Shown here: piece by piece, positions 35,090 to 45,940 of the stretch
Layout of the letters: the number at the start of each line of letters is the position of its first letter
How positions within the stretch are numbered: position 1 is the first letter of the stretch
Assembly (NCBI GenBank): GCA_025024175.1
Contig: QCXZ01000041.1
Coordinates: forward strand, 52,385,786-52,449,785
Reading direction: 5' to 3'
Source of the DNA: Rhyzopertha dominica
Taxonomy: Eukaryota > Arthropoda > Insecta > Coleoptera > Bostrichidae
DNA length: 64,000 bases
The notes under the pieces: generated by a model
Told to the model about the DNA's origin: nothing
The model's database searches: none
Seen by the model: only the letters and a program-made list of their open reading frames with translations
Position numbers and translations under genes: made by a program

Positions 35090-36700
35090 AACGAATGAAC
35101 GTGAATACGTTACGTCACTCCCAACACAAGAATTATCTCCCGTTGCCCTTATACCCCCCGAAATTCCAATTCAACCACCTAACAGTCAATTTTTTCAATT
35201 AAATCAGCCCTCTTATTGTCGGGTGGGCACCTGTATCGCCCCTACAATGAAACCACATTAGTCATGATGCAGCAAGTGCTTTGGGGTTGGCTCTCTTTCG
35301 AGGGGGTGAGATCCCATCCCCCGTACCTGCAGGGGCGGGCCCACTTTGACAGAAGGTGCATACCTTGGGACCGCAAGAGCTAGGAATTCGGTGTTCCTGG
35401 AAGTGGCGGTAATTAATGTAATTTTGATGTTTTATGGTAATAAGACATGGGTATGCGGAGACTAAGGCTGTGGGGGGGGGATTGCAACGTGAGGTAAGTG
35501 GATTGTTAGATGAAATACTAGGTAATTAGTAGTTACGTGGATTGATTGACAGCGGGACATCAAAGTTACCAGGAAAAACGGTCTCTTTAATTCTATTTTG
35601 ATCGAGGTGTTGTGTCGTCATTTCCATTTAAACAAATGTGGAATTTTGTCAAGACTGTGGTGTCAGTTCTTAGTATGCTTTAAATATAATGATAGAATAT
35701 TCAATTTTTTGATGAAGAAGAAGTCTCGGACATTTTCTTAGTTTTCTTAGTGTTCACTTTTCTTAAGACCCTTCCTATAGTCCATTTTGAAAAATCTGCC
35801 CGCACTCTTAGGCAGTTTTAAAGTGTTACTCGCTGTAGCAATACTTATTCTAGTTATTATCAGTGGTATGAATCACTAGAAGTGCAAGTTAAACTAAACT
35901 ACTATTGAATAAATTAAAAATAAAATAAATCAGTTACTTCAAAACGAAAACAGCCATCAACCTTAGGTTTTGACCATAGTTGTCATTCAATAATAGGCTA
36001 CAAAACAAAGTTTGAAATTGTATATCGTTCTAGTTAATTTTTGCTGTCAACCTCAGGTTTGGCAAAGTTTCTTAAATAATAACCTACGGACGAATCGAAA
36101 ACATATATACCGTTCCATTCAATTTTTTTGAGACTCGTTAACATCATTCAACGTTATCACAAAGTAAATAGGTCAAATAGAACAAATTAACAAGAGAAAA
36201 ATCTTTGAATTTTGATAACTAATGCAGTTCTATACTATCCGAGCTCAAAATACTAATACTATGGATTGTTTACCACTTTTTGTGACCGAAAGCTTGTCAA
36301 GATTTCTTACTTCCTCTATCACTTGCTTCTGCGACCGTCTAATAACAATACCGTAAGCCAAAGACACCCCCTCTGTACTTGACAAAGTTCAAAATAATGG
36401 ACTAACACCTCTTATCCGTTCCCAATTACGTTTTGTGTTTTCGGCTGGCACAAAGGCACCCCGCGGCTCGCCAAAAGATTTTGGAATCGTCTTTCCAGGA
36501 AAGCAGATAGGAAAACAATTCTGTGAAGACCGTTACGGATGTTAGAGTCCCGTGAAGTGCCACTTACGGGCAAGTACAGGTAAAAATCGCTATTGGGATC
36601 ATCTTTAGCCTGGGTCGCATTGTTGGAGACTTTCTGGTGGAATGTGCTTCGCCAAGAGTTTTGTGATGCGAAAAAATAACTTGTGCCATCGACAGCATAA
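35090..36700. other. Intergenic stretch, GC-richer at its start
   Basis: 35100-35480 is GC-rich and contains a run of nine G near 35470. The rest is AT-rich. No gene or border is recognised. Confidence 0.35.
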
Positions 36701-36882
36701 GAAAATCATTCTGAAGAACTTACTGTTTGGCGCTGTTATTTATAAATGAAGACGAAACAAAGGTTCCAATTGGGAACCTGGTGGTACACAAAATTTTTAA
36801 ATTAGAAATCACACAACTATAGTTGCAAGCACANTGGTTTACAATTATTACCTAAAGCTGTNGTTGTTAAAAGAAGCAATGC

Positions 36883-37709
36883 TTGANGGAAAGCCAGGTA
36901 ATAAGAAAGTGGAGATACGATGATTTAAAATCTATAGAAATGTATAGGCAGAAAAATCATCCCATATCTTTCCTCGACGAAACATGGTACGATAGCCATG
37001 ATACAATAAAAAAAGGATGGGTTGATGACTCAGGGAAGTGCAACGTCAATATTCCGGCCTCAAAAGGAAAAAGAATAATGATTCTACACGCAGGATATGA
37101 AAATGGTTTCGTTCCTGGAGCCCTGTATCTCGAATGTAAAAACTTAAAAGAAGCGAGCGTCGATTATCATTCTGATATGAATGCGGAAGTGTTTGAAAAT
37201 TGGTTCAAAAACATTTTATTGCCCAAATTGCCACCAAACAGCGTCATAGTAATGGACAACGCTAGTTGCCATTCGGAGCAACTGGATAAAATACAACTAA
37301 TAAGGCAACCATTCGAGATTTTTTAAGAAAAGAAGATTTATATTTCGAAGAGGACTACACAAAAAACAATTGTTCGAAGAAATTTAAAATTGACATTCTC
37401 GCTTCTGAATGTAGACACACCATTCTACGATTACCCCCATATCATTGCATTTTCAACCCCATTGAAGTGATATGGGGGTAGTTGAAACAAAGAATTCGAC
37501 GAGGGAACACCGGTGGAAAATTTAGCAACGAAATGCTGCTAAAAATTAGACACGAAGCTGAAATAACGAGTGTCGATGCATGGAGAGATTCAGTGCGGCA
37601 TGTACTGGNCATTGAAAATCGGTACAGAGCGAATCATGTACAAGAATTAATAATAGAGTTAATCGTGATTTTAGCAGTGAAAGTGATAGTGAGTTCTTTT
37701 AGCTTGTGA
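36883..37709 (+). pseudogene. DDE transposase, best copy of the shared family
   Basis: The sequence is almost continuous. 36883-37326 reads YRQKNHPISFLDETWYDSHD (first catalytic Asp), NIPASKGKRIMILHAGYENG, VDYHSDMNAEVFENW and SVIVMDNASCHSEQLD (second Asp). After one frameshift near 37300 it continues IRDFLRKEDLYFEEDYTK, then LRLPPYHCIFNPIEVIWG with the catalytic Glu. A TAG at 37479-37481 follows, then LKQRIRRGNTGGKFSNEM and DAWRDSVRHVL. A further frameshift near 37660 precedes an acidic SSESDSE tail. The spacing between second Asp and Glu is about 70 residues, much longer than Tc1. It belongs to the IS630/Tc1-mariner DDE class found in insects. The N-terminus before 36883 is obscured by N bases. 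Confidence 0.8.
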
Positions 37710-37719
37710 CTCTTGTAAT

Positions 37720-39600
37720 GTGCTTATTAACAAGCTGTAATGAACATAATCGATACCGTGTATAAATTTTATTGTGCACTATTGTAAATTTTTTCTAAGA
37801 AATGTAAATAATTTTCTACTTACTAATTTGTATGTTTTTATATTAAATTTGTATAAATTCTTTATGACATGCAAAGGCTTTTATTTTATACATCTGAAAA
37901 TATAAACCCAATAAAGTATCATATAAAAATAGATCGCGGGTCGCGCCAGTTAGCATCGGGTGAGCATTAAATAAAATTTGTTATAAAAGCTCCTATGTTT
38001 TATTGATTGCTAAATTATCGCAACTAACAAATTTCAAAAAATTCAAAAAATTTTAGCCAACAAGATTTGTTTGAATACGGCCCATTTAGGAACTTTGAAG
38101 CGCGCCATCAAGCTGTAAGACCCACTGCAAAAGTCAGTCTTATAGATCGTTGCTTGATACTATAAACGAAAAAGTAAAACTAACAGCAATTAAAACATCC
38201 CATCATCAAAAATGCATGCATTAAATTTCTTAAGAGCACGTATTTCCATCCTCTGGAAACAATTAAAATTGTTTGATGACAGATTACTTTTTAATATTCT
38301 GGGTCTTCAACATTTCTTTGTAAATAAACCTAATCCGTAGTAAACGCGCAGTAATTTGGAAAGACTCTAATCTTGGCACTAATAAACTGCGTTGCAGTGG
38401 TAAAAGATCGTTGTGCGACATGAGTAACATGAGATGTGGCCTGCTGATATCGAAGTGTCAGTATCAGACTGTATCCATTCACCATAAGCTTACTTGGCAA
38501 ATATTTATAAAACCGTGGTAAGAAATATGCGGGTTGTGTAACCACGCTCCTGTTTGAGTTGACTTAATAATTACAAATAGATTTAAATGTCTCCGAGGCA
38601 TTTAAACGGAATATGTCGCTTTCCGGGATTATTTGGAGGACTCAACTTCAGCGTCCGCATTAGTAAATGAACACAAAATTAGCGTAATCGGTGACCATGA
38701 AATATCAAGGTGAAAAAACAACAAAGGGGTTAGCCTTTGCTATCTTTGCAGTTTTCGGTGGAAATTATTTTTCGCTCAAAATCGGCATACTGATGTATTT
38801 TGAGCTCCAGATTCCAAAAATGCAGTCAGAAATGAGCTAGGACGTCCGGAAATTTATTTTTCACAAATTGATCCTTCTACTTTAGGTCAATTTTCAGACG
38901 AACCGTTGCAGCTAGAGAAAATCTAACACCACTCCAAAATGCAGCAGTTCCACTACTTCAGCGTTGAAGACTATGAACCATTGATCTTCTAAACTCTTTC
39001 CTTAACTATTTGTAAAGATAAAAAAACAGAGGGAGAAGACAAAAATGGACAGGTGCCTGATTCCACTCATCAAGAACAACATTAGACAGATAATAGAGAA
39101 CTATTTGCTGTGATTTTCGCAACTTCTCGTGAGATAAAATATTTTGTCTTTGGGACCTTCAAGATTTGTTTCTTGGTATTACCATGTCTACAAATACATA
39201 TCCTTACATCCCTACCACGTTCTCTACACAAACTTGAGGAGCTGAACTGTCATTATTATAAGACAGAGAATCCTCTGGTCACCACGAATATGTTCCTCTA
39301 GTGATGGTAATGCCAACCTAGATTCACGAATAATAATTTTTTCCATCGTAGGACCTGAAACTTTAGTCTTTGATGAAAGGACAAAAGTTTAGGATAATGC
39401 ACTTCTTGAAGACACTATTTCATTTTCCTCAAGCCTTCTTTTAGATGAAATATAGCCTCCACGAATATTTTATAACCACTGAGTATGGATTATCGTCTGG
39501 TTGTATCCCTTTTTTAAAACTATTTTCTATGATGAAAATTAGTGTCGTAGAAACGCTTCACAACTCATTTCATTTTAGTTGTTTACAAGTTTAGTTAGTG
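37720..39600. other. Intergenic stretch, no gene recognised
   Basis: AT-rich throughout. Short ORFs at 38330-38545 (-) and 39110-39301 (+) have no recognised motif. Confidence 0.35.
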
Positions 39601-39631
39601 ATATGTAGTTGTCAAAAATACCTGATTGTAA

Positions 39632-40436
39632 ACGAGGGTGAATGCTTTCAGCGTCCATAATATAAGATAATATTTTGTCGGATAGATCGCTGTCTCTTGA
39701 AAACACTGACAAAAAATTAATAGTCTGACGTTTCAATTACACCTGTAATCTTTCTCAAAGACGAAGAACCTCAAAATTTGCCTGACACAAGTTCAAACAA
39801 AATTTTGAAAGTAAATAAACAAATCACCAAGGATGCGAGACGTCATAGAAACAACGTGCCAACCTGATAAAAAGAAAACTAACGATAAAAAAGGAACTAC
39901 CTGCCTACTAGATATACACGAACTACTTGGTAAAAGATAACTACAAAATAGCCTTCTAAATGTCACCTAACTCATAATTTCCACAATCCCTATTAAAATT
40001 GTTAGTATTGCTACTTTATTAGACGTTTGTGATTATATTTTTCTCTATGCAAAATTTTTGTTTTATCAAAATCAATCATGTGTTTAGTCAAATATGAGTG
40101 TTCAGCTACGGAAGATTTATCTATCTGTTGCAACCTAGTAGCACGTATGTGTTCTTTCAAACGCGTACCTACTTTTCTTTTAGTTTGACCTATGTAACAC
40201 TTTCCGCAAGAACAAGTAATTTTGTAAACACCTTCACTCTCTAAATGTACTTTATCTTTAGTAGAACTTAAAATTTTATCTAAATTATTATATGTACTAT
40301 CAACAACTAAAATATCGTGTTTTCTAAGCATCCTCTTTAATTTTTCCGAAAGGCCTTGTACATAAGGCAAACTCAACTTCAATTTACTTTGTCGGTGTTT
40401 TCAAGAGACAGCGATCTATCCGACAAAATATTATCT
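39632..40436 (-). mobile_element. 5'-truncated Penelope-like element with GIY-YIG ORF
   Basis: An 805-bp insertion flanked by a 13-bp direct repeat, TACCTGATTGTAA, at 39619-39631 and 40437-40449. At each end it carries the inverted arm containing AGACAGCGATC (39655-39770, and the shorter 40392-40436). The insert lacks the reverse transcriptase but keeps the GIY-YIG coding part. The long target duplication and the partial inverted tail are typical of Penelope retroelements. The arms match 24229-24442 and 54022-54130. Confidence 0.85.
40011..40382 (-). CDS. Penelope GIY-YIG endonuclease segment
   Basis: A 123-codon open frame covers the connector (SLPYVQGLSEKLKRML) and the GIY-YIG nuclease. 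GVYKITCSCGKCYIGQTKRK holds the paired GVY...YIG motif, followed by VGTRLKEHIRATRLQQ with the conserved Arg and EHS/H region. A CxC...C cluster (CSCGKC) sits in the motif, as usual in Penelope. The C-terminus is cut by a small deletion relative to 54022-54410, where KRLIQEAIEI can be read. The frame is intact, but the element has no RT and the start codon is internal, so it is probably not expressed as a working enzyme. Confidence 0.75.
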   Translation of the reverse strand: MKLSLPYVQGLSEKLKRMLRKHDILVVDSTYNNLDKILSSTKDKVHLESEGVYKITCSCGKCYIGQTKRKVGTRLKEHIRATRLQQIDKSSVAEHSYLTKHMIDFDKTKILHREKYNHKRLIK

Positions 40437-40459
40437 TACCTGATTGTAAGTTACATAAG

Positions 40460-41470
40460 TAATAAAAATGTGCCACCGATAATTGCAGATCTTTCCCCTA
40501 TTGTTTAAATGCAATAATTTTAGTAAGCGATCTAAAGCTGCACTTTGCTACCCGAAGTAAGTAAGAAATGAACTGAAGTGCTTCTAATATCTCCACGACG
40601 CGTCGTTAGAAAGCAGCTAATTCCGAATTCACTATATATCTTTTGCGCTCCTACAGAGCGCTCTTTATAATACTATGTTTCGTTTTTAACTGCTCAATTT
40701 CCAAATTAAGTTTAATTGCCGTATTTCGACACGATGACGCAGAGGATATGATCCAACACGGATACTCGTCCTACGGGACAACAAGTTGGCGGCGACACTT
40801 TCCTTTTGCGACAAAAGGCACAGCAGTTAAATGAAAATAAGTTCTTAATGACCTGTGAAGTACATAAAATTAATGACCGGTTTATTAGAGGATCAATGGC
40901 TCAAGGAGCAATTAGTGGTATAGTGTTCGGCTATTATATAGCCAAGGAGGACATGGGACGATGGTTTTCTGTGTTCGATACATCATGCAGGCATAAAATA
41001 TACAAATGATACTGAATACTTTGCTATAGCTTACATAGAAGGTATTTTTACCTCGAGAAGTTCAGTTGATTTTAGTTCTCGCACTGTTTCGTATGATACA
41101 AAGTTAGACCGATAGTTCAGATGTTTTTTTTTATCAAGTCACATTTTTTTACTTAAAGTAATGTAGATGTAGAAAAAGATATGTGTTAACTCACCTACTG
41201 CAAATACATCAAAAGTAATAAATGATATTTTGATTAGGTCCATTGAATAGGAGATGAAAGACCAACAGCAATAAATTTTGAGAATATACTACAAATTGAA
41301 ATATTCTTATAGCACTTACTTCTTATAAAAATGTGGGGACCGTAGAATGGGGTGGATGTTTTCCACCCACAAGAAGGTGAAATCAACGTCAACGTTATTG
41401 AAGAACTCGAAATGACATAAGATGTTTTTAACAATGATGTTGAAAATGTAACGGAAGAGTAAAATCTCAT
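40460..41470. other. Intergenic stretch, no gene recognised
   Basis: Short ORFs at 40643-40834 and 40806-41009 lack known motifs. No borders are seen. Confidence 0.35.
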
Positions 41471-41475
41471 TAAAA

Positions 41476-41640
41476 GGAATCATTTACCACCTGAAGCTAA
41501 ACAAATAGTTTTGAATGTTTATGTATACATCAAAAATGCAGAGGGAGAAAGAGGGACCATCGCAAAAACCAGTAGAAAAACCAAATTTTTACAATCAACT
41601 TTGGAAAATATAGCTGCAAGTGATTTTCAAAGATGACTAC
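41476..41640 (+). mobile_element. DDE transposase N-terminal fragment (shared family)
   Basis: It reads HLPPEAKQIVLNVYVYIKNA, then EGERGTIAKT and LQSTLENIAASDFQ. This is the same helix-turn-helix start as at 4740-4862. It stops after about 50 residues. Confidence 0.55.
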
Positions 41641-41884
41641 ATCACTTGAGTGATAGCACCATACAAATAATCTACAAACTATAAAAGAAGAAAACGACTA
41701 ATAGTAGTAGTAGTATAAGTTATTATTTCTTTTGGTGTTTTATTCATTCAATGTAACCGTTGAAAGATTTTAAGTTAAATGGACCGTTAAGTTATATTTT
41801 TGGCCCCACAATACCCTTTTCTAGTCTCCCTTCTCCCCACCATATCAAAAAGGTCAAATGGGGGCAAATTTGAACGAAATAACT

Positions 41885-41995
41885 TGACCACCAAGATCTC
41901 CTGATGTTTCACCAATAGAACACTTCTGGGGCATTATGGGTAATAGAAAATTTACCATTTCCTTCAGATCTTATAGATACACTTCGTGATGATGG
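41885..41995 (+). mobile_element. Tc1-like (DD34E) transposase C-terminal fragment
   Basis: It reads PPRSPDVSPIEHFWGIMG, the third-catalytic-Glu block of Tc1 transposases (SPDLNPIEHLW). A frameshift follows, then ENLPFPSDLIDTLRDDGQK, the usual C-terminal continuation. Nothing upstream belongs to it. Confidence 0.65.
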
Positions 41996-41999
41996 ACAA

Positions 42000-42520
42000 A
42001 AAGAAGATTAGTGCAATTTTGATCCAGGTAAACAGTAACGCCCATTCGCTCGCAACTGTTCCAAGTTCTTATAAGACCGCAGGTGCAACCCGCACAATGC
42101 AATCTTTAAAGCCCCCGAAAAACAGCGGCCGATCTCCTCGCGGTGCAGCTGTCGTGCCAGCCCTTTAAAGTTTAAAAGTCCAGCTCGGCGCATCATCAGT
42201 GAATTCCGCAAAATGGTCTGCACGTCGACACAGCGTTATTTCACACCATCCGCACAAACGAGACGCCAACGAACGGATACACCAGACGGACGATGGCATT
42301 TTCGCATTCCGCGAATCGGCCGTGTGACGANATAGAGTACAAAGGTTCGGGTTTTGTGTCTGACGACGCTATTCGTCGACCTAATTGGAAAATTTGGTCG
42401 ATAAACCTTGAAGGAGCCGAGAAATTGACGGGCACGCTGGATCTAGCTTTATTTTCTCGTCAACGAAGGCTTAGGGCAACGAACGTAACATTTTGTCGGT
42501 GAAGAAGCAAGAATTTGCGT
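42000..42520. other. GC-rich unassigned island
   Basis: GC-rich, with one N. Short ORFs occur on both strands (41986-42168 +, 42008-42223 -, 42293-42502 +) and none is recognised. Confidence 0.3.
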
Positions 42521-42825
42521 TTGGAATCTCCAGACTGTCATCAAGACACAAGTGTTCAAACCCACGTTCTTAAAAGAGACAAGGATGCGAATAAGTTGAC
42601 ACAATCAACTGCTGTCTTATATTCTGAAATTGTACAATTTCCCATAGTTATTTAGAAGCTCAATGGTCTAAAATGAGGAACCCAAAGATCTAGTGGACAT
42701 AATTTTACACAGACTGGTGAAAAGGCCTTTAAAGGGTTTAGTCTTTACATCCTAACTATTGACAACACAAACGTTTAGGGCTTTCTTTGAGGGCTCCTCT
42801 TTCGTTTCTTTTTTAATTTTTAGTT

Positions 42826-42880
42826 CCGCAAGGATCTACACTTAGCCCTTAAAAGTAGAGTGTTTTAAAGTTATTGATTA
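42826..42880 (+). mobile_element. LINE reverse-transcriptase scrap
   Basis: The reading VPQGSTLSP matches the GVPQGSxLSPLLF box of LINE RTs and is followed by stops. It is very short. Confidence 0.4.
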
Positions 42881-43485
42881 AATCAGTATCGTCGGGTCAG
42901 GTAGCCTACTGAAAAAGTAATTTACGTATGTAATAAATAAGAGGGCCAGAACCCCTCTTTTTCTCTTTACGGGGGCCAACACTGCTGTTGCGTTTTTTAT
43001 GGACTTTCTCCAAAAATGTATGAAAATCAGTATTAGAACTGGTTTTTTCAACTTTCTAATTGAACGATTATGGTCTCATAGCAGCCAATCACTTCGGCAG
43101 TGTGTTAAATAATGTATTACTTCTTTGGAAGTTCACAATTTTCCAAATACCCCGGGCAATGTTATTAGAGTTCATAAGCACTTATTATCACCATTTTCAT
43201 TTTTGCTCATGATTTGCGATTTTAAGTTATATGAAGTTAATACATTAAAAAAATTTTTTAGTAGATAAATACCAAAACCTTCTATTAAAATTATCGTCTT
43301 GTATTTACTTATACACCTATTATGACAACTATATAACCTAAAACTAACTCTAATTATAGTATACCGCTCCGTAAGGTATTGATTTAAAGAGGCTTCATTC
43401 AACGAGGTTAGAACAGTCACTAATTAAATAAATACAGCAAAAAAAATTCCAAAGTTAGCATACACACTGTTATTAAATTACTCAC

Positions 43486-44336
43486 TTGTTTCATTCCTGT
43501 AGCTGCGAAAAGTCCAATCTGAAACAAAGAAAAAAGATTATTCTAAACTGAACTGAAAAAGGGACCAATAATGTATCAAGTATAAGTAAAGGAGTACCAA
43601 TGCTTACCTTTTAGTGTACTAATTCTGAAGACAAATTCAATTCCTGCCTCTCTCAAGAATCGGGTGGATCCGAATGATGGACCTGCAAACATAAACTCAG
43701 AAAAGAATTAGTAAGCTCGTTCCAAAGCAGACATAAAGGGAGGGGAGGATCAATTAATTTTATTTATTCTTAACACATATAGAAATGTTAACTCTAAAAA
43801 CTATTTGCCGTTATAACGCCCAACTTTGTTGAAGATCCCCTGAAAAAAATGAAACAAAGGTTAGGTTAACTTGCTTCTGAAGTGGATACTTTAAAAAAAC
43901 GTTATGCACTTACCTATATGTTTGTGTGTAGATACTCAACTAGATAAAAATAAAAACTATGTATTTATAATATTAAATTGTTTGGTATGTAAAGTAAGAT
44001 GGAAAATTATTTCAAAACTACTTACACATATCAAAACAAGGCACTTTACACTGGCACGCCCCCTTCCCCGAACGCACGACCCTCTATTATAACGATAGCG
44101 CGACCCAACATACAAATCGCCAAAAAACCCATGCAAAACAACTAATTTTCATCGACTCACCGAACCAGGCATTGCAGTAACTGCTCCCCCTGCCTGAAAC
44201 AAAGAAAATATTGTCAGTTTTCAAGTAAAAAACGATGGAATTTGAAAAACTCACAGTGTCTGGTTGAGATCCCAGCCTTTAGTTCCTCTTGATCCACATC
44301 TGGCACTGATTGGCACTAACACAACACTATAGTCAC
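43486..44336 (-). CDS. Candidate multi-exon minus-strand gene, unknown product
   Basis: Four GT-AG bounded exon candidates on the minus strand stay open in one consistent phase. They are 44336-44255 (DYSVVLVPISARCGSRGTKG then WDLNQT), 44189-44161 (GSSYCNAWFG), 43682-43608 (PSFGSTRFLREAGIEFVFRI then STLK) and 43518-43486 (DWTFRSYRNET). Acceptors at 44337 and 43519 end in GTTTCAG; donors are GTGAG or GTAAGC. For the second exon the phase works only with an acceptor 4 nt inside a stronger one (44193). Without that choice the chain hits a stop. I recognise no family. It lies about 1.4 kb upstream of cyclin D on the opposite strand. It could be a small-exon gene or a coincidence. Confidence 0.3.
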
Positions 44337-44339
44337 CTG

Positions 44340-45180
44340 AAACAATGAAATAATACGTTAGAATCGAGAACAAAGGCAAACATGAGATTAAAGACAGTTC
44401 AGAGAGAAAGAGGGCAAAATATGTTGTTTGCAAATAACAAAATATCCCTAAAAATGGAAACTTAATAATTACAGGACAGTAAACGTGTTGTATAAGTCCA
44501 GTATGCTTTTCCGATTTTGTATCAAGAACAGGGAAAATATCATTTCTGTACTTGGCCATAAGTAAAATTAACCTGTATTTTTATACGGATGAGTGATGAC
44601 TTAAAATTATCGTGGTTTCCTATAGATTTTACGTAGAATTAAATGACGTAAGTAGTTTTTTGGTATTGCAAACAGATAACGAATATATCTATTAAATCTG
44701 AAGCTTCAGAATACAATACATTCATTATTTATTTAGCAATTTACGACAGTGTGAGTGTTAACAAATACATACTGAAACAAAGGCCAACGTCAGATTTGAA
44801 AATATGGAACGATTAGGTATGATGGGAATATCTTCCCATTTAATGGATTGGTGTTTATTAGCTAGTGTTTTTATATATTTGTTTTGATCTCTTAAGGTTT
44901 CCTGACAGGATGACTTAGTCTAGACTAAAAAAGAATTTACTATTTTTCTATGGGGATATATAAATATATAAATGCCGTTTCCAAAACTACTAAAAACTGC
45001 ATTTGTAAGCTTAAACAATGACCATGAGACAAAACAACGTTTTTACATGAAATCAAAGTGGGAAGGTAACTAATGGCAAACTCTGAACAAGCTACGTAAG
45101 CCTCTTTCTCATAATTATTAAAATTTCCAAAAATCGACAGCAGGACAACGAAATCGAGTGACCTAACCGACAAAACCCCT
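44340..45180. other. Region upstream of cyclin D, no clear exon
   Basis: One more TTTGTTTCAG acceptor-like site on the minus strand occurs at about 44772-44781. No conserved coding block is seen. Confidence 0.3.
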
Positions 45181-45399
45181 TCCTAGCTCGTATCTCACAC
45201 TGAGCCAACCGACTTGTGTTGGCTTTCTTTTACGCGATTTTACAGCTGATAACAAACAGCAAGAATTACGTTTCCAGCCTGGTGCTCCGTTCCTATTGGA
45301 TCATCATTCAAGCCATACCGAGCAGTGGTACATGAATGAAAAGTTGATACGACGACAGACGAACCAGACCGATCATCACGCGATGTTGCCTTGAGGACT

Positions 45400-45742
45400 T
45401 TCATTCCTCAGAAACGAAGAATTGATTATATCGATGACTTGGCTGAATGTAAGCTGTTTCTTTGAGACTTGAAGCCTGTAGATGAAGACGAATGAGTATT
45501 TCAGCCTTCCCCGATCGTTTTTTCAGGACACACAGTTCGCCATCCTTCACTGTCTTTACGATTCCAACTATTTTCATCAAAGATTTCCATCCGGGAGACT
45601 TGGCATCGCCGCCCAGACGGCCCCGATTGGTGGGGCCTCGCAGTCCCACACCGTGGTCCTGCACTCGCACCGATCATTATCCTTGCGTCCCTCGCCGGAA
45701 CAGCAAGTTGAGGAGTCCGCGCCGCGCGTTTATGTTCCCAGT
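45400..45742 (+). promoter_or_regulatory. Probable cyclin D 5' leader, GC-elevated
   Basis: Immediately upstream of the cyclin D ATG the sequence turns GC- and CpG-richer (about 45590-45740). It stays open in the cyclin frame back to an ATG at 45482, but the upstream translation has no cyclin similarity, so I treat it as leader. A splice-acceptor-like TTTATGTTCCCAG ends at 45741, two bases before the ATG, so a 5' UTR intron is possible. No TATA box is obvious. Confidence 0.35.
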
Positions 45743-45940
45743 ATGGACCTATTGTGTTACGAAAACTCGAATAGCAATGAAGTTAAGGCGTACGAGGACC
45801 CGGTGTTACTGCAGGAGCGGGTGCTCACCAACATGCTCAAGACGGAAGACCAGTATACGTTGACCTCGAGAACCTTCCCCGTAGCTCAGAATGAGGTGAC
45901 TGAGGCCATGGTGAAGGTGGTCGCGGAGTGGATGATGGAG
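45743..45940 (+). CDS. CycD: Cyclin D, exon 1 (start of protein)
   Basis: D-type cyclins bind CDK4/6, phosphorylate Rb-family proteins and drive G1 progression in the nucleus. This exon encodes 66 residues. It begins MDLLCYENS, which contains LLCYE, a perfect LxCxE Rb-binding motif at the N-terminus as in other cyclin Ds. RVLTNMLKTEDQYTLTSRTF follows, then VTEAMVKVVAEWMME, the first helix of the cyclin box, corresponding to the MRAIL-type hydrophobic patch. The exon ends GAG followed by donor GTAAGG, phase 0. I chose the ATG at 45743 because the family starts here and similarity stops upstream, although the frame is open to 45482. GC and CpG content is high. The next exon is 7.7 kb away. Confidence 0.93.

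Noticed and set aside
35470..35480. Run of nine G
   Set aside because: A single homopolymer without a G-quadruplex series; may also be an assembly artefact.
43795..43836. Additional exon candidate after TTTTTTTCAG on the minus strand
   Set aside because: No acceptable donor follows and the frame meets a stop.
45492..45863. Second-frame ORF over cyclin D exon 1
   Set aside because: It is a GC-driven shadow of the exon; the cyclin frame has clear homology and this one has none.
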